DNA of 64,000 nucleotides from Luscinia megarhynchos (Eukaryota > Chordata > Aves > Passeriformes > Turdidae), in NCBI GenBank assembly GCA_034336665.1, contig JAPFBE010000003.1, forward strand, positions 67,065,352 through 67,129,351, in the 5' to 3' direction. The translations under genes and the position numbers were made by a program. Shown piece by piece: positions 1 to 9,270 of this stretch. Each line of letters starts with the position of its first letter. Positions within the stretch are counted from its first letter, which is position 1. The notes beneath the pieces were generated by a model. It was given only the letters and a program-made list of their open reading frames with translations, was not told where the DNA came from and did not search any database.

Positions 1-157
1 CTCCTGTGCACTTGGAACAACTTCTTTTAATAACCTTTGTACTTTTGTAACCTGTAATTACAGAAACGTCAATCTCCTATCTTCTTATGCACAAGTACCC
101 TCATCACACATGTATTTCTACACTGTAAAAGGATGTGAAGACTTGCAGCTCTCCTAT
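1..157. other. intergenic flank before the LTR
   Basis: AT-rich sequence with no recognisable gene or repeat. Confidence 0.6.
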
Positions 158-737
158 TGATTTTGGCTGGGATAAAGTTAATTTTCTCCACAGTAGCTGG
201 TGCAGGGCTGTGTTTTGGATTTGTGCAGGACACAGTGATAACATGGGGATGTTTTGGTTACTGCTGAGCAGGGCTTACACCGGGTCAAGGCCTTTTCTGC
301 CTCCCATCCCACCCCACCAGCGAGAGGGCTGGGGGTGCACGTGGAGTTGGGAGGGGACACAGTCAGGGACAGCTGATCCCAGCTGAGACCCCAGACCGTG
401 TGGTGCCATGCTCAGCACATAGAGCTGGAGGAAGAAAGAAGAAGGGGAGATGTTCAGAATGATGATGCTGCTCGTCCCAAGTAATCATTAGGCATGATGG
501 AGCCTGGCTTTCCTGGGAGGTGGCTGAACACCTGCCTGGCTCTGGGAAGTTGTAAATGAATTCCTTAATTTTCTTTGCTCACTTGTGGGGCTTGTGCATT
601 ACCTATTAAACTGTCTTTATCTCAGCCCATGGGCTTTCTCACTTTTACCCTTCTGATTCTCCCATCCCACTGGCTGGAGAATGAGTGAGTGAGCAGCTGT
701 GTGGGGCTGAGCTGCCTACTGGGGCTAAGCCACAACA
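158..737 (+). mobile_element. solo LTR of an avian endogenous retrovirus (ERVL-like)
   Basis: A block of about 580 bp begins with TG and ends with CA. Its text matches, from memory, a common avian LTR family: a TTTTGGCTGGGAT-type start, a conserved middle of the 'CACCCCACCAGCGAG' kind, and an end resembling GGGGTTAAACCACAACA. An ATTAAA at 605-610 is in the position of the LTR polyadenylation signal. The expected TATA-like site upstream is degraded (around 417-427). There is no internal gag/pol/env on either side, so this looks like a solo LTR left by LTR-LTR recombination. The flanking five bases (153-157 and 738-742) do not form a target-site duplication. The family name (ERVL class) is from memory and unconfirmed. 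Confidence 0.82.
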
Positions 738-2376
738 GGCTCATTTTGTAACTTCATTACATTTTGAAATGCATCAAATATGAAAATTAAATGCAACATT
801 TGCCCTCCTTTTTTTTTTCTTTTAAGGTGACACGAAGAATTATTTGAATGAGGAAATGCATACAGGAAGATAACAGCATGTATAGGTTTAACTCCAGCTT
901 AGCATATAGAAGTTTACCTTCAGTTGTGCTTCCTTGTGGATTTTAGCTTCTTCCTTATTTAAATCTTTAGGAATGTTTTTATTCTTACTTGCATGGAGAA
1001 GAACCAGAAAGAGCTGAATACTTCAGCTAAAAGAAGCAATTAGGTAGGTCAAGCTATAGAAGGTCACAGATAAGTGTAATTAAACAATCTCTTCATAGGT
1101 TATTAAGATGTCTACATGACGACTACTGAACTTTAAAAAGAAGAAAAAGATGCCACGCAAAACTATTATAAACTACTAATAATTCTCTCACCTCATTGGG
1201 TTTGTGGCTTGCATTCCTAATACATGCTTGTTTTAAAAGAATACTGTTTTATAAGAGGATAGTTAATTCTGTAACAATATGAAACACCTTAACTGCCAGA
1301 GACTGCAAAAGTGTCCTGGTGGTGGACACCAGTAGCATCAAGTCTGTCTGAACTGGAATGAGCTTTAATAATCAAAAAATGAAGTTCTAGTGACATACTA
1401 GCAGCTGAGTCTGGGTGACTTTTAGAGGCCAGCACACAGGGCAGTTGAACCTCACTTGTTTTGGTCAGCAGTGCTCCATGTACAAGGAGCAGCTGCTCAG
1501 CCTGGAGGTAGGATTCAGCTGCCCAAATGTAGGTATTTAATATCTGAGCATCTCTTACAGGTCATATCATCTAAAGGACTGGGTTTTCCATTGATTTTGA
1601 AAAGAATTTAAGACAAGTTTACAAGCTGATGCCTGCCCTGTAATCCATTAAAGGTAGGTACATTGCATCCAGCATGTCTGATGAAACATTACAAGGCCTT
1701 GGCTGATGGGTGGGAAACTTCTTAAGCTACTCCAACTTGACTGCAGCTGCTCTATGCTAGTGGCAACACCACGCTTCTAGGCTTATTTATAAAGTTTATA
1801 GTTTAGTGGTCCATTTGTAAATACTATAAATAATTATGTTTAAATTATGGCCATTTTTACACTGATAACAGAGGTACATGGCTATGTTATATCTTTCTTA
1901 CAGTGATGCAAGCCATAATAAATTTCCATGACATTGTTGAAACTGTAATGGTATAAAAATAATGTGCTTGAACAGAACAATGCTCAGATACAAGACTCAG
2001 TCTTCTTTACTTACATCTTAAAGTTAAACATATCTTTTTCTTGGTTGCACACATGAAAAAAAAGGTCAACAGGGCATTTCTGTCCCTTGCTAAAGCTCAT
2101 CCCTTCCTCAGACCTGTTTACAAGGTTATGCAATTAAGAAAATCTGAGACATGACCTAGGTTAAAAGCTACACCTTCTTTTGCAGGGCTCTTTTCAACTC
2201 AGATGATTTCAGCAACCTAGCTGGCAGTAACACCACATCAACCCCTGTACTAGTCCAAGAGACAGAGTGGTATGTACAGCAGAAGGCAAGAACGAGTGCT
2301 GAGGGGTGGAGACCAGGTAAATCAAGTTTAGTTGCCAAGGAAAAGATGCAAAGAATAGCACAGAAAGGCATTCAGA

Positions 2377-2468
2377 GTTGAAGAGGCTCCTCTAGATGAT
2401 AATTCAGAGCAGAAGCCTAACTAACAGTCTGAACTGCTCTCTGGAGGAGCCTCTCTCACTCCTTCAAC
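2377..2468. repeat. imperfect inverted repeat / hairpin
   Basis: Bases 2382-2396 pair with 2440-2454 over 15 positions, 14 Watson-Crick and one G-T. Outside this, 2377-2381 pairs with 2464-2468 across a one-sided bulge of about nine bases. Inside the loop, AGAGCAG (2406-2412) is complementary to CTGCTCT (2434-2440), an alternative pairing that overlaps the end of the main stem by one base. The whole folds into a hairpin of about 92 nt. It could be a small palindromic transposon relic or a microRNA-like precursor; the sequence alone does not decide. Confidence 0.75.
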
Positions 2469-4567
2469 TATGCAAGGCATCTAGGGAGACCAGCCTCCTA
2501 ATTTAGGCATCTAAGTTATATATTTAAACGTAGGCAGTGAATATTCCCCCCTGAGAATGTGAATGGGATGTTGTAATAGTTTAAAACATACTTCAGTGAA
2601 GCTGTGATGCCAATGTCTGTTCTTTTATGAGATACTGTTCTTTGTGCCACCGATCCTCTACAACCATGTTTCTCATTTATTAGATAAATGAACAACATTA
2701 ACAGAATGCACAATGTTCAGTGATGGCTTCAAATTCTGAAGTTAAAAAAAGATTCCCAATTTTACTCTCAAAATATGAACCAGATTAAGTTGTTCACATG
2801 GAAACCACTGTAAATTCCCAGTAGTAATCATTTTAGGGGACCAGAAAGGGAAAAGAGATTCTTCACAATGATCACCAGTGTATATTTAACTTTATTGTTC
2901 TCCTCAAACATTTTTTAAAAAATTTTTCAATTAGGAACTTTGTTCTGTAATTACATCTTGTCTACATTGCTCTTATCTACTCAGAACTTTTTACATATTC
3001 AGTGATGGAGGTTTCAGAAGTTATCAATAAACGACAGAAGTTGTGAAGTTGTTCTTTCAGTGCAGATGCGAAAATCTTGATACTAAGGCACACACCAGAA
3101 CACCAATTTTCACTTTGTCTTTCTCCAATGTAAACACCCTCATTGCCATTGATCACAGCACTATTCAAAGGACTATTTGAGACAGGAAGGAATGCTCTTT
3201 AAATGTCTTCTTTCCTGGATGAATATGTTTACAGGAGTGGATTGTTAAAACCAATTCATTTTCTAGTGTCTCACACTGCGGAACTGCAACTAACACGCCT
3301 AAGAAATCAAACATGCTGGGCGAGCCATTAATATGTATCAGACTGTGCTTTGTTTATTCTAGTGATTTGGGCATCTACACAGTGAGTGCAAAAAGCTGCC
3401 CAACAGCTCCCTGATTTGTCAGACAAACATCTACAGGGGAATGACAGTAATATATATTGTCAGTATGACTGAAAATGGCTGTGCCTGAGTTAATGGCTCA
3501 GCTGATGTAACTGCTTCAAACTATCAAAGCCTACTACAGTATTGTATCAGTGTTGTATCCGTTCCCACTTTGCCCTCCTCCCTTCAAGAAACTTGCCAAT
3601 GGATCATACACGGTATGGCAACTTGCACGCAGAAGCAGGTGCTGCAGGTTTCGTTAAGTGAGGAGCATTTCACACGGGCACACCGGGCAGCTGGCTGCCC
3701 GATGAAATCTAGAACAGCCGAGTTCTGCCTGCCTTGTGCTCAGAAGAAGCACCAGCTTAGGGTATTTTTTCTACCGTGCTACTTACTACAAATCTAAAAG
3801 GAACTCGGTTAGACCTCTGTCTTTCTGCAAATGTGGTAGAAACTGAGCAGTGAGGCTCAAACTTACTGCAGTGGGACAGACAGTGCAACTCCAGAACGTC
3901 ACATCTTTAAAAAACAGCTTAAAGTTCACACTTTACCATAAAAGAGTACAGTACCAAACAAAAGCACATCACGAGAGATTTTCTCTCAGCTGTCAACCCC
4001 AGCAGACAGATTAAGGGAACCTTCCCACTTGATACAGTCTAGTGGTATGCCACAAAGTCAAGAAGGTGTGAATAAACTTTCTTTCCTGGTCCAGGTTTTC
4101 ACTTAACAGCTGCTGACATCCAGCGCCTTGGGCATGACTCTACTTCTGTCCAAGTTTCCTCTCTCTTTGTTTTGATTGCTGTAAGCTCCTTTCTCGTTCC
4201 TTCTCCAAAAGGTAATACTCCAACATATGCAAAATGCTTCTGCATGTTAAGTATACACATAAAAGAAACACAATATCCTAGTTATGTTTATTTTTCTAAT
4301 TTCTATCCACAGACTCAAGCAGAACAGGTGGGATTTTTTCCAGTGTACTGTGGGCTTGTTTCAACTCATCTCAAAGATCTGTCTTCTCTTCCATCTGTGC
4401 TTTCCATTAATGTGACACTGGCCTGTTCTTCATCTTTTAATCAACTTACTCAAAGGTGCCATGACAGTTTTCCCTTTCTAGTGCTCTAACAATGCTACAC
4501 ACTGGGCGGGACTCCTGTCATCTACCTTTAGAAATCTACAGTGCAAACACTCATATTTATGTTGATT

Positions 4568-4611
4568 AGATGAGTCTGCTATAAGCATCAGATGAGTCTG
4601 CTATAAGCACT
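4568..4611. repeat. 22-bp direct tandem duplication
   Basis: Two adjacent copies of a 22-base unit (4568-4589 and 4590-4611) agree except for the last two bases. This is a simple recent duplication, probably replication slippage. Confidence 0.85.
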
Positions 4612-6239
4612 GGAAAAAAATTAAGCACATTCAGGGCACAATCCACCTTGGTTGAAGCAGGAATTGTATCCCTACAGTCTTGAATCAGAGGCAAAAATCT
4701 AAAAGACAGATGTCTACATTGACCACATAAATAAAAACATCCTTGTCTATTCCACCTCTCACCTTCTGCCTTAATTGAAATCCTGTTTGAAAACCAACTG
4801 CTTTCCCTTACACTGTTCTCTATTAACAATTCACAGCACTTGTGCCTTGTGGGAAGGATGTTGACTAAATCTTTCTCAGGGTTCGGACTCTGAGATTCTT
4901 TCCTAGGAGAAAAACTGGTGGATGTGTCATACTGATAAATATAATTCCATAAAAATATCTACATAGAAGAACAATTACTATGTGTGTATGAAAATTAACA
5001 GTCTAGTGATGCCTTTACTGACTTGTGCATAACTTCCCTTGGAAGGTTAATGTGCATGAATATGTAACACTCACCTTCTTCTCCCTACTGCTTCCCTATT
5101 GTTTTTTCCTTTTTCATTATTACAGCATTTCTCCATACAGCCTGTAAGACCTTTAGTAAAGAGTTATGTTTGCATCTGAACATTAAAGCTTATTATGAAG
5201 GTACAATAATTCCTGTAGTCTAGTTAAATGTAATTGCAAGGGGAAGGGAAGACAGAAGCAGAGGGCAGTTCATAATTCATAGACTTCTCACATGATTTCA
5301 ACCTTCTCCTTGCACAACTTTGTGGGTGGGAGGAGGTTACAAATGAAGCTTTCTGCTACATTGTGCTAAAAGGCTGTGCCAGCCCTCTAGTCAGTGGAAT
5401 TTATGTAATGATAACCAAATCAATTCAGAAACCAGTTTTGTTAATTTGTCAGAGACCCTAGGAGTGCACTGCTTTAAACTTCTCTGACAGTGTCTGCAAT
5501 TACTCTAGCTGAAGAGACACTTCTGAACCAAATCTAATGTTCATGGCAAAAGAGTTACATTAATTTATATCAGCTTCTGATTGAACTGAATAGAATAAAT
5601 CAGAGTGAACAGGCACACAATCAGCTCTGCTGGCAGATTTGCAGATTGCTGGAAAGGGCCATGATAAGTCTCTGGGGTCTGGCTGTGAGTAATGCTCTCC
5701 TCCACCAACACAGCTGGATCCTGCCTAACCACACTCGCTGACACCCACCAACATCATGTCTTATCCAGAACTGCTAGGTTTATAGCCTCTATCAAAAAAT
5801 AAAGAAACTGTAAGACATGAGAATGTGCTCAGAGTAGAAGAAGCTTCAGTGGCTTAAGGTATCACCTCCCCTCCCAGCAATTTCCTACCTCCTCTTTGCC
5901 TGAAATTACTGTCTCACAGCAGAGTTGGCAGAATGAGACAGAGGTACTAACTAGTTCCAGCTGCCTCAACACAAGGTCTAGCAAATCAGCCTAAACTGCT
6001 CATAAGATGACTTTAGCATCATATTTTGCATTAAAATGGCTTAGAAACCTTACTGTTTTCCAATCCAGGAACTGCTGTGGAGGCTGGAACCTTCAGTAAG
6101 GAGGTCAGGGAAGCAGTATTTTTTTGCAGCAGTCCAGCCAGATTTTCTCAAATTTGACCCAGCAGTAGGAAAGACTAAGAAATTTCACACTTACAATTAC
6201 CATTCTTATGGCTTACTAACAGGTTTATGAACTTCTGAT

Positions 6240-6285
6240 TGTTTGGCTGGGCTAGATGACCTTCTGAGGTCCCTTCCAACATGCA
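6240..6285 (+). mobile_element. CR1 LINE 3' tail fragment
   Basis: The text GCTAGATGACCTTCTGAGG followed by TCCCTTCCAAC is the characteristic end of avian CR1 elements in sense orientation. Only the last few dozen bases are clear; the terminal octamer repeats and upstream ORF2 remnant are not recognisable. Confidence 0.7.
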
Positions 6286-7999
6286 TTACCCCATTTACCT
6301 AGAGTGCATGGCCAGGAACCTGAACAGTTCTTCCTGCTGATACAGTCACAACGTATCTTGGCAAACTGTGGAGATCCATGCATACAAGACTTTCCCTCAG
6401 AGTGGTCAAAATAGGCTGACACTGGTATTGTTCTGATGTTGAACAACTCCTTTTCAAAAGGGAGGTCAGCTGTAGCATGGGGACCCTCTGCCACTAGGAA
6501 ACAGCCCCATTTGACTCAATTGTAACTAGAAATTAGGGATGGGGAAAAAACAAAACCCAACCAAATAGAGATTATGCCCAAAAATCCAACCTTCTCTGGG
6601 TCACAATTTCCTAGCTGGGGGATACAGTCCTCAGATAAAGCACTTAATGTGTTGCCTAATGTGGTAAGAGGTACATAGTCTCGTGGGAAGGGATATTATG
6701 GAAGTGCTGGGACGAGGCTGCTTATCATCTGCTCTCCCCCAGAAACGCTGAACTCTGCAAGGTCTGCACAGCATCTAAGCTTTCGCGTATGTGAAAAACC
6801 AGCAGGAATTGATGTCATGGGCAGGCAAGTTCGAAAAAATCTGGAAAAGGGGAAGCCAGAGTTGCAGCTGCTATGAATTCATCACGATTTTGGCCCCAGT
6901 TCCAAATTCTCACAAAGACATAAGAATCTCCACATGATTTTGAGGGAAGCAAGATCTGTAGATATATGACTGACACATACACACATGCTGTATTGTTTAA
7001 GAGGCATACTGAGCTTTTAGTTTCAATCCCTGCTCTTTCACCCGTGTCAGTTAGCATTTCTGAGAACCTTATTGTGAGATACAACCTCAAGCTGCTGCCT
7101 TAAAGTAACCACAATAGAAATTTTCCGGAGAAACAATGTACTACTATCAGGTGTGATCACAAGATCATTGTCACTGGGACACTCTCAGAGCTGTCACACG
7201 GCAGATTCAGCAGTAAGGGCTCACTGCAGTGGTGCAGCTACACACAGAAACACAGCTCAGACCCACTAGGATTTCAGTAGGCTGCTCCTGCCTCCACATC
7301 TCCTCTGCCTTCCTTGTGCCTGCAGCAGCTCTAGAGACTCAGCTATTTCGGGAACTTTGTCCAGCTGAACTCGGTTAATTTTTTGGAGGAGCAGAACTGG
7401 CTCTCCACCAGACCAGATCCGAGGCTCGCCTTGCCAGATGGCATCGTTAGTGTTACTGCGGTGTAAATAACAAACAGGAAGGCATAGCCATGATCAGAGA
7501 GGAATGCAGGACTGCCCCTTTTGGTGGCAATACAGACACAGGCTGTCTTGCATTAACTGTGAAATTACATCCTTAGAAAGGTTTATAACTGCATGGCTCC
7601 CCTTGCAGGACGCCAGGCTGCTCGTACTAACTGTGAGCTGCACGCTTCAGAAACGCTAGGTAACATTCACCCTCAGGAGATGACACAAACCGGGTGGTGC
7701 CACCCTGTGAGGCTGCCTCTATGGCCAAATACCACTTTGGTCCAGGAGCAGGGCAAGTCCCTCAATCTGTTCCTTTACGGTACCACAAAAGCACATTAAA
7801 CCGCTATAGCAAAGACGGTCCGGTGCCCTCCTGCGTGCCCACGCAGGACAAACGCAGGCTCTGCATTTCCTAGACGCTCCCACAGACGAGGTGGAAGCAC
7901 ATGAGGTTTGCATTCAGAGTGTGAATGAGCTCTCATAAGCATTCAGCGCTCTTCTCGGTGGTTCCAGCTACAAGGACACGACGCAAGGGCAGAACTTAA

Positions 8000-8226
8000 G
8001 TGATGCACAGCAAGTTCCAGCTGAACGTGAGGAAGGATTTCTTTACTATGCAATGACCGTGCAATGGAACAGATTGCTGTGGAGCCTCCCTCACTGGAGC
8101 TATTCGAGAAGGGTCTGGACGCAATCCTGTGCCATGTGATCTGGGATGGGCCTGCTCGAGCAGGGAGTTTGGTGCAGATGACCCCCTGTGGTCCCTTCCA
8201 GCCTGACGCATCCTGTGACTCAGTGT
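8000..8226 (+). mobile_element. CR1 LINE 3' end, sense orientation
   Basis: The order of blocks matches the CR1 3' region as I know it: GCACAGCAAGTTCCAGCTGAA, GAGGAAGGATTTCTTTACTA, a GGAACAGATTG block, then the GGTCCCTTCCAGCCT tail and a TGTGACTCAGTG end. It is 5'-truncated, as is usual for CR1. The frames read through it are remnants rather than genes. It ends immediately before the CpG island, so its insertion defines the upstream border of the KATNAL1 promoter region. Confidence 0.88.
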
Positions 8227-8399
8227 TTTCAGCCTCCCGAGCCGAGCGCTGGCGCAGCAGAGCGCAGAGCACGGCCGGCGCTCAGCAGCCATCCCGCCCG
8301 CTCCTGGCCGGCCGGGCCCCGCGCCGCCCCGGCTCCCGGGAGCTCCGCGGGATGCTCAGCGCGGAGCCCCGCCGATTTTCCTTTAGGAAAATCCCTTTC

Positions 8400-8608
8400 C
8401 TCCCCCGGAGGCCGGAGCGGCGGTGCCGTCCCCTCCCCGCGCCCGCCGCCGCCGCCATGGCAACCGCCCGTCGCCGCGCGCGCGCACCCCCTCCCCCGCC
8501 CGCCCCCCCGCGCCTCTCCCCCCCCGGCCCCGCTCTGACGGAGCCGCAGCGCTGCGCCCCCTCCCCGCGCCGCTCCCGCCCGCGGACACGCACCCCCGGC
8601 TCTCCCAG
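8400..8608 (+). other. KATNAL1: KATNAL1 candidate noncoding exon 1 (5' UTR; start approximate)
   Basis: A good splice donor, CCCAG|GTAACG, lies at 8608/8609 inside the CpG island. The first coding exon begins with an acceptor at 17177/17178 and carries 14 bases of 5' UTR before the ATG, so an upstream noncoding exon is required. Mammalian KATNAL1 also has a noncoding first exon. The start at 8400 is only a guess. Another donor in the island could be used instead. Confidence 0.6.
8457..8608 (+). other. candidate upstream ORF, exon 1 part
   Basis: An ATG at 8457 sits in an optimal Kozak context (GCCGCCATGG) and stays open to the donor at 8608 (50 codons plus two bases). If spliced to 17178 the frame continues for 12 more codons (the first spanning the junction) to a TGA at 17212-17214. 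That gives a 62-residue Arg/Pro-rich product overlapping the KATNAL1 start out of frame. It exists only if transcription begins upstream of 8457. Translation is unproven; its more likely role would be damping KATNAL1 translation. Confidence 0.4.
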
Positions 8609-8773
8609 GTAACGGCAGCGCCCGGGAACGGGGCAGCCCCTCACGGCGCTGCTGCCCGCGGCGGGCGGCGGCTCGGACCCCGCCGCGCTGAGGGAGGCGG
8701 CGGGGATGGGGGGGAAGCCAGCGGTAGAGGCTGGAGGAGGGCGGGGGCGCCCCCATCTCCCGCGGAGCCTGCC

Positions 8774-8851
8774 GGGAAGTGTAGTCTGCGCCGCCCCGCC
8801 GGGAGCTGGGGGCTGCCGGGAGAGGCGGCGGGAGGGAACTACAGCCCCCAG
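8774..8851. promoter_or_regulatory. head-to-head ACTACA-type motifs (ZNF143/THAP11-like)
   Basis: GGGAAGTGTAGT at 8774-8785 is the reverse complement of ACTACACTTCCC. At 8838-8851 ACTACAGCCCCCAG lies on the + strand. Both resemble the ACTACAATTCCCAG class bound by ZNF143/THAP11, common in CpG promoters and often bidirectional ones. They lie about 165-240 bp downstream of the proposed exon 1 donor. Binding is inferred from motif similarity only. Confidence 0.5.
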
Positions 8852-9190
8852 CGCTCTCGGCGGAAGGTGGGGGGTGTGCGACATGGGTGCTGCGGAGGGG
8901 ACCCCTGTGGGGACGGGAGGCTCGCTCTGAACGAGGGCACCGCGGCGGCTCTTCCCTCCGGAACGGCGAGGGGGAGAAGCCCCTGTGCCACTCCGGGCGG
9001 GAGGCGCCGGAGAGGGGCGGTGCGGCAGGGCCGGCGCTGGGCGGTGCGGCTGCGGAGGGGAGGCGCGGGCCGAGGATGAATGAGGGGTGGGTGCGGGAGG
9101 AACATGGGTGGGTGCCTGCCGTGAGGGGAGGATGGGCTGGGAGACTTGTGGATGGCAGTGGGGAGAGAAATAATACAGGGAAAGGGGCAC

Positions 9191-9270
9191 ATGGATGGAT
9201 GGATGGATGGATGGTGGATGGATGGATGGATGGATGGATGGATGGATGGATGGATGGATGGATGGATGGA
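9191..9270. repeat. (ATGG)n microsatellite
   Basis: About 20 ATGG units run nearly uninterrupted, with one shortened unit near 9211-9217. The repeat yields spurious Met-Asp-Gly-Trp frames on the + strand and Ser-Ile-His-Pro frames on the - strand. It sits about 580 bp downstream of the proposed exon 1 donor and is likely length-polymorphic. Confidence 0.98.

Larger units (their letters stand above)
738..7999. other. upstream intergenic region
   Basis: AT-rich sequence with no supported gene. The open frames are short (at most 105 codons), lack splice structure and resemble no protein I know. It contains a hairpin at 2377-2468, a short tandem duplication at 4568-4611 and a CR1 tail near 6240. 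A segment around 1780-1950 is AT-rich and might be conserved noncoding sequence, but that is only an impression. In other vertebrates the neighbour upstream of KATNAL1 is HMGB1; no HMG-box sequence is visible here. Confidence 0.6.
8229..9090 (+). promoter_or_regulatory. KATNAL1: CpG island promoter of KATNAL1
   Basis: About 860 bp of very GC-rich, CpG-dense sequence lie in an otherwise AT-rich region, directly upstream of the KATNAL1 coding exons on the same strand. No TATA box stands out, as expected for a housekeeping-type CpG promoter. It includes GC-box-like runs and two ACTACA-type motifs in opposite orientation. Long open frames on both strands here (up to 393 codons) are a by-product of GC richness and of the adjacent ATGG repeat. 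The transcription start cannot be fixed from the sequence. Confidence 0.85.

Noticed and set aside
8064..8612. 182-codon + frame as the N-terminus of a gene
   Set aside because: Its first half is a CR1 remnant. Only the part from the ATG at 8457 is worth considering, as an upstream ORF.
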